Assembly: GCF_017942225.1 (NCBI RefSeq)
Contig: NZ_JAGKSD010000004.1
Span: forward strand, 1 to 64,000
Source of the DNA: Corynebacterium sp. Marseille-P3884
Lineage (GTDB): Bacteria; Actinomycetota; Actinomycetes; Mycobacteriales; Mycobacteriaceae
Length of the DNA: 64,000 bases
Direction of reading: 5' to 3'
Below the pieces are notes generated by a model. That model worked only from the letters and a program-made list of their open reading frames with translations. It searched no databases and was not told the DNA's origin. Below are positions 1 through 8,567 of this stretch, one piece after another (position 1 is the first letter of the stretch; each line of letters begins with the position of its first letter). The translations under genes and the position numbers were made by a program.

Positions 1-2
1 CG

Positions 3-206
3 CAGGTCGCGGCGGATCTCGCTGCTGTCGCCGGGGCGACTGCCCTGCACACCGGCGACGGCAGCGGAGATGCGTGCGCCGTCGCTCGCGAAACTGCGCA
101 GCTCAACGGTGCGGACCTTGCGGACTGCGCGATCACGGGCGCGGATGTCACTGTCGCAGCGGAAATCGGCAGGGCGGAGGCGGTCGCGAAGGCAGGCCCG
201 ATCTAG
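3..206 (+). CDS. TadE-like protein of the helicase/secretion neighbourhood (3' end only)
   Basis: The frame is open from the window edge to a TAG at 204-206, giving the last 67 residues of a protein whose start lies outside. The tail begins QVAADLAAVAGA and contains ACAVARETAQLNGADLADC, ending AVAKAGP. This matches the small actinobacterial family named for sitting between Tad-type secretion genes and a DECH-box helicase. The next gene, convergent on the minus strand, is exactly that helicase, and the two stop codons overlap (203-206). The role is probably as a pseudopilin-like or accessory envelope protein, which is inferred from the family name only. Confidence 0.75.
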   Translation, partial: QVAADLAAVAGATALHTGDGSGDACAVARETAQLNGADLADCAITGADVTVAAEIGRAEAVAKAGPI

Positions 207-2557
207 GCAGTCATGGTGACGAGGGCACCGAGGAGCTTCAGCGCGCCCGCCTTGTCGAGGGGCTGATTGCCGTTGCCGCACTTCGGCGACTGCACGCACG
301 ACGGGCAACCAGTGGCACAGCCGCAGGATTTCACGGCCTCAAAGGTGGCGGTGATCCATTCGTGGAAGCGGGCGTAGCCTTCGTCGGCAAAACCTGCGCC
401 GCCGGGGTGGCCGTCGTAGACGAAGACGGTGGGCTGCATGGTGTCGGGGTGCAATGCGGTAGATACACCGCCGATATCCCACCGGTCGCAGGTGGCCAAC
501 AGGGGCAGCAGGCCGATGGCGGCGTGTTCGGCGGCGTGCAGGGTGCCGGGGATCTCGCCGGCGGTCACTCCCATTTTCTCCAGGGCCAGCGGGTCGATGG
601 TGTACGCGACGGCGCGGGTGAGGAGTTTCTGTTCGGGGAGGTCGAGGGGGATGTGTTCGGAGGTGGTGCCGTCGGAAAGCTTGACGACGTAACCCGTCAC
701 CCGGTCCGTGACCTCGACGTCGACGCTGGCCACCCACAACCCGGGCGAGGGGTTGGAGCGCGCGTGCGCTTCGCCGATGACCCGGATGTCGGTCGTCGAT
801 CGCGCCATCGTGCTGTAATCGGGCACTTCGGGGTGGGCGAGCGCGACGTAGTTGTCCAGGTCGAGTTCGTCGATGATGAAGTATTCGCCCTGGTGGATGT
901 ACACCGCGCCGTCGTGCACCTGCGAGGCGGCGCGCGCGGAGTCGACGGTGCCCAAAAGTCGCCCGTCGGTGGCATCGACGATCATGACTTCCTCGCCGGC
1001 GCCGCCGCGCAGCGACACCGCGCCATGAGCGGTTTCCGGGGAGAGCTCGCCTTCGAGCTGGGGGACCGCGAACCAGCCGCGCGCACGCTTGCGGAGCAGG
1101 CTGCGATCTTCCAGCTCAGCGACGACATCCTGCGCGCCGAAGACCTCCACATCCCCGTCAGTCAGCGGCTTCTCTACGGCAGCGCAATAGACATGACCGC
1201 GCAGAATATAAGGATTGCCGGGGTTGAACACGCTGTTTTCCACCGGCTTGTCCAGCAGGGCTTCGGGGTGGTGGACGAGGTAGGTGTCCATGGGTTCGTC
1301 ACGGGCGACCATCACGACCAGCGACGATTGCCCGCGGCGTCCGGCGCGGCCGGCCTGTTGCTTGAAGGAAGCGACCGTTCCGGGAAAGCCCGCCATGACT
1401 ACAGCATCGAGCCCGCCGACGTCGATGCCGAGCTCCAGCGCATTCGTGGTGGCCATGCCGAGCAGGTCGCCGTTGTCCAAGGCGCGTTCGAGTGCTCTAC
1501 GGTCCTCGGCGAGGTAGCCGGCGCGGTACGAGGCGATGCGGCGGGCGAAGTCGGCGCGTCCGGCTGCGACGAGGTCTTCGGCGGCGCGCATCGCCACGGT
1601 CTCACTTGCCCGCCGTGACCGCACGAAAGTCAAGGTCCGCGCGCCTGTGGCGACGAGATTCGCCATCATCGCGCCTGCTTCAGTGGTGGCGGCGCGACGG
1701 ACGGGAGCGCCGTTTTCGCCCTCGGCACCTTCGATGAAGCCGGGCTCCCACAGGGCGTAGGTGCGCTCGCCGGTCGGTGCTCCATCGTCGGTGACGGCTA
1801 CGACGTCGCGTCCGCACAACCGTGAAGCATGCGCAGCTGGATCAGCGGCGGTCGCGGAGGCGAAAATGAAGGTCGGGCGCGCACCGTAGGCTCGCGCGAG
1901 GCGGTCTAAGCGACGCAGCACCAGCGCCACATTCGCGCCGAATACACCGCGGTAGGTGTGGCATTCGTCGACCACCACGTATTTCAGGTGGCGGAGAAAC
2001 CGCGCCCACCGCACATGCGACGACAAGATGCCCGCGTGCAGCATGTCCGGGTTGGTGAACGCGAAACGGGTGGTCTCCCGGATCGTCGGCCGGGCCTCAG
2101 TCGGGGTATCACCGTCGTACGGGGCGGCGTTCACACCTTTCGGCCCGCTCAAACGGGGATGCCCCTTGGTCAGGGAGCTCACGGCCAGCAACTGATCGGA
2201 CCCGAGGGCTTTGGTGGGGGTGATGTACAACGCGCAGGCAGTCGGGTCGTCGGCGAGGGTACTCAAGACGGGCAGCTGGTAGCCCAGGGATTTCCCAGAG
2301 GAGGTCCCCGTCGCCACGACGACATCGCGGCCTTCCCATGCCGCGTCCGCGGTCAGGCGCTGGTGGGAATAGAGGTCGCGGATGCCGGCGTCGATAAGCG
2401 TGCTTTTGAGTTCGGTGTCCACCCACTCCGGCCATGACGCGGTGCGCGACGGCTGCGCAGCAAATGCCCGCACATGGGTGAGTGTCGCGGCGGGAAGCGC
2501 GCGCGTGAGACCGTCGATGAGCTCGTCGGCGAAACCGCCGTATCCGCTGCGCGCCAT
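203..2557 (-). CDS. DECH-box superfamily 2 helicase with C-terminal DUF1998 (MrfA/YprA-like)
   Basis: A 784-aa ATP-dependent helicase. Walker A (ATGTSSGKS) is at about residues 82-90, motif II is DECH at 197-200, and motif III FASAT follows. A helicase C domain with AGRAGRRG comes next, and the C terminus is a DUF1998/MrfA region with a compact cysteine cluster (SCGCATGCPSC...KCGNGN) likely to bind zinc. MrfA of Bacillus repairs mitomycin C damage; the actinobacterial members (Rv3649 type) have an inferred DNA repair role. The ATG at 2557 is chosen because GGAG lies just upstream and the protein then begins MARSGYGG; an upstream open extension would run into the cold-shock gene. One copy of the 11-mer repeat is read as LID at about residues 54-56. 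Confidence 0.88.
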   Translation of the reverse strand: MARSGYGGFADELIDGLTRALPAATLTHVRAFAAQPSRTASWPEWVDTELKSTLIDAGIRDLYSHQRLTADAAWEGRDVVVATGTSSGKSLGYQLPVLSTLADDPTACALYITPTKALGSDQLLAVSSLTKGHPRLSGPKGVNAAPYDGDTPTEARPTIRETTRFAFTNPDMLHAGILSSHVRWARFLRHLKYVVVDECHTYRGVFGANVALVLRRLDRLARAYGARPTFIFASATAADPAAHASRLCGRDVVAVTDDGAPTGERTYALWEPGFIEGAEGENGAPVRRAATTEAGAMMANLVATGARTLTFVRSRRASETVAMRAAEDLVAAGRADFARRIASYRAGYLAEDRRALERALDNGDLLGMATTNALELGIDVGGLDAVVMAGFPGTVASFKQQAGRAGRRGQSSLVVMVARDEPMDTYLVHHPEALLDKPVENSVFNPGNPYILRGHVYCAAVEKPLTDGDVEVFGAQDVVAELEDRSLLRKRARGWFAVPQLEGELSPETAHGAVSLRGGAGEEVMIVDATDGRLLGTVDSARAASQVHDGAVYIHQGEYFIIDELDLDNYVALAHPEVPDYSTMARSTTDIRVIGEAHARSNPSPGLWVASVDVEVTDRVTGYVVKLSDGTTSEHIPLDLPEQKLLTRAVAYTIDPLALEKMGVTAGEIPGTLHAAEHAAIGLLPLLATCDRWDIGGVSTALHPDTMQPTVFVYDGHPGGAGFADEGYARFHEWITATFEAVKSCGCATGCPSCVQSPKCGNGNQPLDKAGALKLLGALVTMTA
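2389..2399 (-). repeat. 11-mer repeat GCTTATCGACG, copy 1
   Basis: Inside the helicase gene, read LID. Confidence 0.95.
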
Positions 2558-2725
2558 GCGATCTCCTTGAAGCCAAAAAACACGTCCGACGTAAAAGCCT
2601 AAAGCATGGCAAAATAGCAGTGGTCGCAGATTTTGTGTGCGCCTTTCACGGGGTGCTCGCGAGTTTTGCCAGCACGACCGCGAACAATCCGGCACCGGCC
2701 GGAAAACACGAAAGGTTTTATCACA

Positions 2726-2929
2726 ATGGCTACTGGAACAGTGAAGTGGTTCAACGCCGAAAAGGGCTTCGGCTTCATCGCCCCGGACGACGGTTCCGCT
2801 GACGTGTTCGTCCACTACTCCGAGATTCAGGGCAGTGGTTTCCGCACCCTCGAGGAGAATCAGCAGGTCGAATTCGAGATCGGCGAGGGCAGCAAGGGCC
2901 CGCAGGCACAGCAGGTCCGCGCGCTTTAA
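2726..2929 (+). CDS. cspA: Cold-shock protein (CspA family)
   Basis: A 67-aa single cold-shock domain starting [18 protein letters not shown], with RNP1-like KGFGFI and RNP2-like VFVHY motifs. Family members bind single-stranded RNA or DNA, melt RNA secondary structure and help translation in cold or stationary phase. The ATG at 2726 fits the family start and has AAAGG 10 bases upstream. About 170 bases separate it from the divergent helicase start and probably contain promoter and leader. The stop at 2927-2929 abuts an 11-mer repeat copy and then a terminator, so it is monocistronic. Confidence 0.95.
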   Translation: MATGTVKWFNAEKGFGFIAPDDGSADVFVHYSEIQGSGFRTLEENQQVEFEIGEGSKGPQAQQVRAL

Positions 2930-2940
2930 GCTTATCGACG
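2930..2940 (+). repeat. 11-mer repeat, copy 2 (intergenic)
   Basis: First base directly follows the cspA stop codon; a terminator starts 11 bases later. Confidence 0.95.
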
Positions 2941-2950
2941 ACGCAGCTCA

Positions 2951-2974
2951 CCCCGGCCCCGCGCCGGGGTTTCG
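2951..2974 (+). terminator. Intrinsic terminator after cspA
   Basis: A 7-bp GC stem (CCCCGGC / GCCGGGG) with a five-base loop is followed by TTTCG. It lies between the convergent cspA and DedA genes, 21 bases after the cspA stop. Confidence 0.7.
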
Positions 2975-3009
2975 TCATGTCGCGACCCCCGCTCCTTAGT
3001 CCGGCTGCA

Positions 3010-3645
3010 CTAAATCGCGGACATGCCGCGGCGCACGTCGTTCCACTCCGCCAATCTGGACTGGAGTTTCTGGATGCCGAAGCCCACGAGCGATCCCAGG
3101 GTCACGCCGACGAGCATGGCCAGCAGCGGGAAGTCGGAGAGGATGGAGCCGCCGACGTAGCCCACGCCGACGCCGATGGTGACCCAGAGAAAGACACCGA
3201 TGGTGTCGTAGATGAAGAACAAAAACCAGTTGTAGCGCACTGAGCCCAAAAGGATCGTGGCTACCCAGCGCGCCCACGGCAAAAAGCGGGCGACGATGAT
3301 GGTCACCCCCGCGCGCTTGTTCTGGTTTTCGCGCACCCACTCGATTGTCTTGCCGGCCCGCGATTCGGGGTCGAGCTGGTTGACCACCCGGATCAGACGG
3401 CTGCCCAACATGAAGCAGAGATTGTCGCCGATGATCGCGCCGATCAGCGCTGCGGCGAAAATCCACCGCACATCCGGCACGCCCTGCGAACCGGAGAACG
3501 CGCCCGCCAAATTCAGCACGGTTTCCGACGGCAACAGCGGACAAAGCGCGTCCAAGGCGATGACCAGGCTGAGCAGCGGGTAGAACAGCGGGGTGGTCAT
3601 GAGCTGCTCCACAAACCCGATGAGCGAGTCGACCACGTCAGTCAC
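3010..3645 (-). CDS. DedA family membrane protein
   Basis: About 211 aa with four to five hydrophobic helices. It carries the DedA signatures LLPSETVLNLAG near the N terminus, GDNLCFMLGSR, and ARFLPWARW in the middle. DedA proteins are proton-dependent membrane proteins; some flip undecaprenyl phosphate or phospholipids, but the substrate cannot be told here. I chose the GTG at 3645 because GGAAGG precedes it by about ten bases; an upstream extension (to 3687) is also open but begins with an atypical Cys/Arg-rich stretch. It is transcribed alone and convergent with cspA. Confidence 0.85.
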   Translation of the reverse strand: MTDVVDSLIGFVEQLMTTPLFYPLLSLVIALDALCPLLPSETVLNLAGAFSGSQGVPDVRWIFAAALIGAIIGDNLCFMLGSRLIRVVNQLDPESRAGKTIEWVRENQNKRAGVTIIVARFLPWARWVATILLGSVRYNWFLFFIYDTIGVFLWVTIGVGVGYVGGSILSDFPLLAMLVGVTLGSLVGFGIQKLQSRLAEWNDVRRGMSAI

Positions 3646-3750
3646 AGCTTTTCGTCCTTCCCTTTTGCCACGGCACATCCGGCACACCCGAGACGCGACC
3701 TCTGGCGGAAAGTGTAGTGGGGCGTCAGGGGTGGGGGTGGGCAGTGTTAA

Positions 3751-3761
3751 CGTCGATAAGC
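3751..3761 (-). repeat. 11-mer repeat, copy 3 (intergenic)
   Basis: In the topA upstream region, next to a G-rich stretch on the plus strand. Confidence 0.95.
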
Positions 3762-3855
3762 GAAAACGCTACCCCTCGTTTACGCGCAGCCGCGAAATTA
3801 GTGGTAGTTGTCTTTGAGAGAATCGTTGACGCGAATATTTAAGGAGTCACGCGGC

Positions 3856-6768
3856 GTGGCTGAGCAGAACGGACAGGGCAAGACCCTGGTGATTGTGGAG
3901 TCGCAGACGAAGGCGAAGAAGATCCAGAAGTACCTGGGTGACGCGTATTTCGTCGAGGCGTCTGTGGGCCACATCCGCGATCTTCCCGGCCGCGCGGCGG
4001 ACATTCCCGCGAAGTACAAGAAGGAACCGTGGGCGAAGCTCGGCGTGAACCCGGAGGCGGAGTTCGCGCCGATTTACGTGGTCAGCGCCGACAAAAAGAA
4101 GAAGGTCACGGACCTTAAAGCCAAGCTGAAGCAGTCCGACAAGCTGCTGCTCGCAACAGACCCGGACCGCGAGGGCGAGGCGATCGCGTGGCACCTGCTC
4201 GAGGTGCTCAAGCCGAAGGTGCCCGTCGAGCGCATGGTGTTCAACGAGATCACCGAATCCGCGATCAAGGAAGCCGCGGAAAACACGCGCGAGCTGGACA
4301 TGGATCTCGTCGACGCGCAGGAGACCCGCCGCATCCTCGACCGCCTCTACGGCTACGAGGTCAGCCCCGTGCTGTGGAAAAAGGTCATGCCGCGCCTGTC
4401 CGCAGGCCGCGTCCAATCCGTGGCCACGCGCGTCATCGTCGAGCGCGAACGCGAGCGCATGGCGTTCATTTCCGCTGCATACTGGGACCTCACCGCCTCG
4501 CTTGAGCGCTCCGGCGAGACCTTCGACGCCAAGCTCACGCTTATCGACGGCTCCCGCATCGCCCAAGGCAAAGACTTCGATGACCGCGGAAAACTCAAAA
4601 ACGACGAGCTCGTGGTGGTCGACGAACAGGACGCCCGCGCCCTCGCGGAAGCCCTGACCGGCCAAGAAATGAAGGTCACCGACGTGGTGTCCAAGCCGTA
4701 CACCCGCCGGCCCTACCCGCCGTTCATGACCTCGACGCTGCAGCAGGCCGCCGGTGCGAAACTGCACTTCACCTCGGCCCGCACCATGCGCATCGCGCAG
4801 CGCCTGTACGAAAACGGCCACATCACCTACATGCGTACGGACTCGACCTCCCTGTCCAAGCAGGGCATTGCTGCGGCTAGGGCCGCAGCAACGGAACTAT
4901 ATGGCGCCAACTACGTCTCCGACGCCCCGCGCCGCTACGACCGCAAGGTGAAGAACTCCCAGGAGGCCCACGAAGCGATCCGCCCGGCAGGCGAACGTTT
5001 CGCCACCCCCGGCGAGCTCGCCCGCTCCCTGGACGCCGAAGAGTTCAAGCTCTACGAGCTCATCTGGCAGCGCACCGTCGCCTCCCAGATGGAAGACGCC
5101 CGCGGCACGTCCGTCACCGCGACCATCGCGGGCCAAGCGACCTCCGGCGAGAATGTCGAGCTGTCCGCCTCCGGTCGCACCGTCACCTTCCCCGGTTGGC
5201 TTCGCGCCTATTCGGACACGCAGGACAAAAACGACAAGTACCTGCCGCAGCTGTCCAAGGGCGACGCCCTCGCCACCCGCGACGTCACTGCCGACGGCCA
5301 CTCCACCAACCCGCCGGCACGCTACACCGAGGCCAGCCTGGTGAAGAAGATGGAAGAGCTCGGCATCGGGCGCCCGTCGACGTACGCGTCGATCATCAAG
5401 ACCATTCAGGACCGCGGCTACGTCGCCCCGCGCGGTAACGCCCTTGTTCCTACGTGGGTCGCGTTCTCCGTCGTTGGGCTCATGGAGCAGAATTTCGACG
5501 CCCTCGTCGACTACGAATTCACCTCGTCCATGGAGGACGAACTCGACGAGATCGCCCGCGGCACCGAGAACCGCACCCAGTGGCTCACCGGCTTCTACTT
5601 CGGCGATGCCGATGCCGACGAGTCCACCGCCGAGGCCATCGCGCGCCGGGGCGGCCTGAAAGCGATCATCGAGAACAACCTCGAGTCCATCGACGCCCGC
5701 CGCGTGAACTCCCTCGAGCTCTTCCGCGACGACGAGGACCGCCCGGTCTACGTCCGCGTCGGTCGCTACGGCCCGTACCTGGAGCGCCAGGTGGGCACGA
5801 CGGCTGAGGGTGAGCCCGAGTACCAGCGCGCCAACCTGCCCGAGTCCACCACCCCGGACGAGGTGACCATGGAGATGGCGGAGAAACTCTTCGCCACCCC
5901 GCCGACCGGCCGCGAGCTCGGCTCCAACCCGGCCACCGGCCGCACCGTCGTGGCGAAGGAAGGCCGCTACGGCCCCTACGTCACTGAGCTTGTCCGCGAC
6001 GACGAGCGCGCCACCGCCGAGGCCAAAGCCGAGGAGATCATTGCGCAGGAGCGCGCCGAGGAGGATGCCCAGCGCGCCGCCGAGGGCAAGCGTGCCAAGA
6101 ACTGGGAGACCAAGACCGCGGCCAACCAGAAGGCGAAGCGGATCGAGCAGCTTATCGACGAGCAACTCAAGCCCGCCACCGCCTCCCTCTTCTCCTCCAT
6201 GGAGCCGTCGTCCGTGACCCTGGACGAGGCCCTGCAGCTTCTCTCCCTGCCGCGCGAAGTCGGCGAGGATCCTGCCGACGGCGAGATGATCACCGCCCAG
6301 AATGGCCGCTACGGCCCGTACCTGAAGAAGGGGAGCGACTCCCGCTCCCTGGCGAATGAGGAGCAGATCTTCTCCATCACTCTCGACGAGGCCCGCCGCA
6401 TCTACGCCGAACCGAAGCGCCGCGGCCGAGCCGCCGCCAAGCCGCCTTTGAAGATGCTCGGCGACAACGACGTCTCCGGCAAGCCCATGACCGTGAAAGA
6501 CGGCCGTTTCGGCCCGTATGTCACCGACGGCGAGACCAATGCCTCCCTCCAGCGTGGCGACACCCCGGAGACCATGACTGACCAGCGTGCGAACGAGCTG
6601 CTCTCAGCACGCCGCGCCCGCGAGGCAGAAGACGGCGCCGGCGGCGGTAAGAAGGCCACTAAGAAGAAGGCAGCGAAGAAGTCTGCCAAGAAATCCGCGA
6701 AGAAGACGGCTAAGAAGCCACCGCAGACTACGAAGCGCGTGGTTAAGGCTGGATCCCGCCGCAAGTAA
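3856..6768 (+). CDS. topA: DNA topoisomerase I (type IA)
   Basis: A 970-aa enzyme that relaxes negative supercoils by a tyrosine-linked single-strand break. The TOPRIM domain opens with LVIVESQTKAKKI, and the metal-binding DPDRE acids are at about 102-106. The catalytic Tyr is about residue 325 in ITYMRTDST. The C-terminal half has four GRYGPY/GRFGPY-type repeats instead of zinc fingers, followed by a Lys/Ala-rich tail, the usual actinobacterial arrangement. The GTG at 3856 is favoured by AAGGAG nine bases upstream and by the MAEQNGQGKTLVIVES start; a TTG at 3808 is in frame but less likely. Two 11-mer repeat copies lie inside (4539, 6150), both read as LID. Confidence 0.96.
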   Translation: MAEQNGQGKTLVIVESQTKAKKIQKYLGDAYFVEASVGHIRDLPGRAADIPAKYKKEPWAKLGVNPEAEFAPIYVVSADKKKKVTDLKAKLKQSDKLLLATDPDREGEAIAWHLLEVLKPKVPVERMVFNEITESAIKEAAENTRELDMDLVDAQETRRILDRLYGYEVSPVLWKKVMPRLSAGRVQSVATRVIVERERERMAFISAAYWDLTASLERSGETFDAKLTLIDGSRIAQGKDFDDRGKLKNDELVVVDEQDARALAEALTGQEMKVTDVVSKPYTRRPYPPFMTSTLQQAAGAKLHFTSARTMRIAQRLYENGHITYMRTDSTSLSKQGIAAARAAATELYGANYVSDAPRRYDRKVKNSQEAHEAIRPAGERFATPGELARSLDAEEFKLYELIWQRTVASQMEDARGTSVTATIAGQATSGENVELSASGRTVTFPGWLRAYSDTQDKNDKYLPQLSKGDALATRDVTADGHSTNPPARYTEASLVKKMEELGIGRPSTYASIIKTIQDRGYVAPRGNALVPTWVAFSVVGLMEQNFDALVDYEFTSSMEDELDEIARGTENRTQWLTGFYFGDADADESTAEAIARRGGLKAIIENNLESIDARRVNSLELFRDDEDRPVYVRVGRYGPYLERQVGTTAEGEPEYQRANLPESTTPDEVTMEMAEKLFATPPTGRELGSNPATGRTVVAKEGRYGPYVTELVRDDERATAEAKAEEIIAQERAEEDAQRAAEGKRAKNWETKTAANQKAKRIEQLIDEQLKPATASLFSSMEPSSVTLDEALQLLSLPREVGEDPADGEMITAQNGRYGPYLKKGSDSRSLANEEQIFSITLDEARRIYAEPKRRGRAAAKPPLKMLGDNDVSGKPMTVKDGRFGPYVTDGETNASLQRGDTPETMTDQRANELLSARRAREAEDGAGGGKKATKKKAAKKSAKKSAKKTAKKPPQTTKRVVKAGSRRK
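4539..4549 (+). repeat. 11-mer repeat, copy 4
   Basis: In topA, read LID. Confidence 0.95.
6150..6160 (+). repeat. 11-mer repeat, copy 5
   Basis: In topA, read QLIDE. Confidence 0.95.
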
Positions 6769-6819
6769 TCCCGGTGGTCAGCGTGGCGGAGACCAAGGAT
6801 CACGACGCTGACGGACCTC

Positions 6820-6855
6820 AACCTGCTCCCCAGATCCAGCTCAGGGAGCAGGTTT
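6820..6855 (+). terminator. Hairpin terminator candidate after topA
   Basis: AACCTGCTCCC pairs with GGGAGCAGGTT across a 13-base loop and is followed by TTGCCTTTTG. The T tract is interrupted, so termination strength is uncertain. It lies 52 bases past the topA stop. Confidence 0.5.
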
Positions 6856-6934
6856 GCCTTTTGAAGTTTGCCTTTTGGGTCGGCGCAGCGGCAGAAGCCC
6901 AGGTGGCGTTTCGTCGAAAAGCGCAAAAGGCAAA
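6853..6934. repeat. Short direct and inverted repeats of TTTGCCTTTTG
   Basis: TTTGCCTTTTG occurs at 6853-6863 and again at 6867-6877, and its exact reverse complement is at 6924-6934. All three sit between the convergent topA and adenylate cyclase genes, so they may form alternative terminator stems for either strand. Confidence 0.5.
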
Positions 6935-6975
6935 CGTCCTTCGGCGCAGCCTGGGACGCGGGGAGCGGGGGCTAG

Positions 6976-8556
6976 TTAGTACTTGTCCGCCATCGTCGGG
7001 CGGACGGGGCGGGCCAGTTGGGTCATTTTATTGCGGCCGCGCAGCTCGATCGACTTCATCACGGTCCAGCGGGCCTGCTCGATTTCGTTGGCGCCCTTGA
7101 GCGTCGACAGGTTGGTCAGGACGCGGCCGGGGGAGTCCTTCGCGAGTTCGGTGAGGCGCGCCGCAGTGTTCACGGCGTCGCCGATGACGGTGTACTCGAA
7201 ACGGTCCTGGCCGCCGATGTGCCCGGCGACCACGTGGCCGGAGGCGACACCGATGCCGGCCTCGAGTTCCAGTCCGTCGAGTTCCTGGCGCAGTTCGCGC
7301 GCGGCGGTGAGCGCGTGCGAGGCGGAGTCGTTGAGTGCTAGGGGCGCGCCGAATACGGCGAGCGCGGCGTCGCCCTCGAATTTGTTGATCACGCCCTTGT
7401 TGCGGTGCACGACATCCACGACGATCTCGAAGAACTCGTTGAGGGCGTCGACGACCTCCTCCGGGGTGTGGTTGACCGCGAAATTCGTCGAACCGATGAC
7501 GTCGACGAACACGACGGCCACCTTGCGGTCTTCGCCGCCCAGTTCGGGCTTCTCCTCGAGAGCCTTCTGGGCGACTTCGCTGCCGACGTACTGGCCGAAG
7601 ATGTCGCGGACGCGCTGACGCTCGTTGAGACCGCGCATCATCTCGTTGAAGCCGGCTTGGAGTACGCCGAGCTCAGAGGCGTCGTAAATGTCCACCTGGG
7701 TGTCGGTCTCGCCGCGGCGGACCCGGTTGATGGCTTCCTGCAGTTCTTTGATGGGGTCAACGACGCTCATGGTCGCAAAGGCGGTGCCAGCCATGCCCGT
7801 CACGATCGCTGTGACAGCGAGCGCGGAGACGGACGGCATGAGCTCGCCGGGAGTGTCGCCGAAGAAGCCGTTGCGCTGGGCGGCGAGCAGGAACAGGATG
7901 CCGATGAGAGGCACACCTGAGGTCATGAACCAGGTCATGTACAGGCGTTGTTTGATCGGCGGCTCGAGCGTGGTGTCCGCGAAACGCTTGGACAGGGTGT
8001 TCGCGGCGATGGGGCGGACGAGGCGTTCAGCCTGCACGTAGGTGAGGACGCAGGTGACCAGGCCAGCCATGAGCGTCGACACGGCGACCACGAGAGCGAG
8101 GCTGCCCGCGACGCGTGAGGCAGCGGCGGTGGCGATGAGGATGCCGATGAACCAGATCATCGCCACCACCAGCGTCTGCAGCACCGGGATGCGCAGCACG
8201 AGGTTGCGCACCACGTAAGGGTCGACGTCATCGGGCCGGCGCTGGTAGAGCAGCACGGACCTGAAGAGCATGTACGACACGAGGCCGCCGACGATCACCG
8301 CGAAGATGAGGTACAGGATGCCGACGGGCGCGAAGCCCGCAGCGACTTCCCCGAGCTGCCGGGCTTCCGGCATGGGGATGAGGTAGCGCACGAATGCCAT
8401 GATCGCGATCGCGGCTGCCACGTTGGTGAAGAGCAAGACGGACGCGTACAGCGGCCATGGGGTGCCCATGAGCCAGCGGAAGCCGCGCCAAAACTTGTTC
8501 ACGTTCCAATACTCTACGTGGCGCAGTACCGACGTAGTCCCAATACCGTCAACCAT
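6976..8556 (-). CDS. cyaB: Membrane-bound class III adenylate cyclase with HAMP domain (CyaB/Rv3645 type)
   Basis: A 526-aa protein with about six transmembrane helices in the first 270 residues. A HAMP linker (VVDPIKELQEAINRVRRGE) and a class III cyclase domain from about residue 335 follow. Visible catalytic features are the first metal Asp in FVDVIGSTN, the second in NKFEGDAALAVFG, and GDAVNTAARL with the transition-state Asn/Arg. It makes cAMP from ATP, which in corynebacteria feeds the CRP-like regulator GlxR. The first start is at 8556, only 11 bases from the divergent holB start; a GTG at 8502 would give 508 aa and leave more promoter space. Neither has a strong ribosome-binding site. 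Confidence 0.92.
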   Translation of the reverse strand: MVDGIGTTSVLRHVEYWNVNKFWRGFRWLMGTPWPLYASVLLFTNVAAAIAIMAFVRYLIPMPEARQLGEVAAGFAPVGILYLIFAVIVGGLVSYMLFRSVLLYQRRPDDVDPYVVRNLVLRIPVLQTLVVAMIWFIGILIATAAASRVAGSLALVVAVSTLMAGLVTCVLTYVQAERLVRPIAANTLSKRFADTTLEPPIKQRLYMTWFMTSGVPLIGILFLLAAQRNGFFGDTPGELMPSVSALAVTAIVTGMAGTAFATMSVVDPIKELQEAINRVRRGETDTQVDIYDASELGVLQAGFNEMMRGLNERQRVRDIFGQYVGSEVAQKALEEKPELGGEDRKVAVVFVDVIGSTNFAVNHTPEEVVDALNEFFEIVVDVVHRNKGVINKFEGDAALAVFGAPLALNDSASHALTAARELRQELDGLELEAGIGVASGHVVAGHIGGQDRFEYTVIGDAVNTAARLTELAKDSPGRVLTNLSTLKGANEIEQARWTVMKSIELRGRNKMTQLARPVRPTMADKY

Positions 8557-8567
8557 CGCGAAGTAGG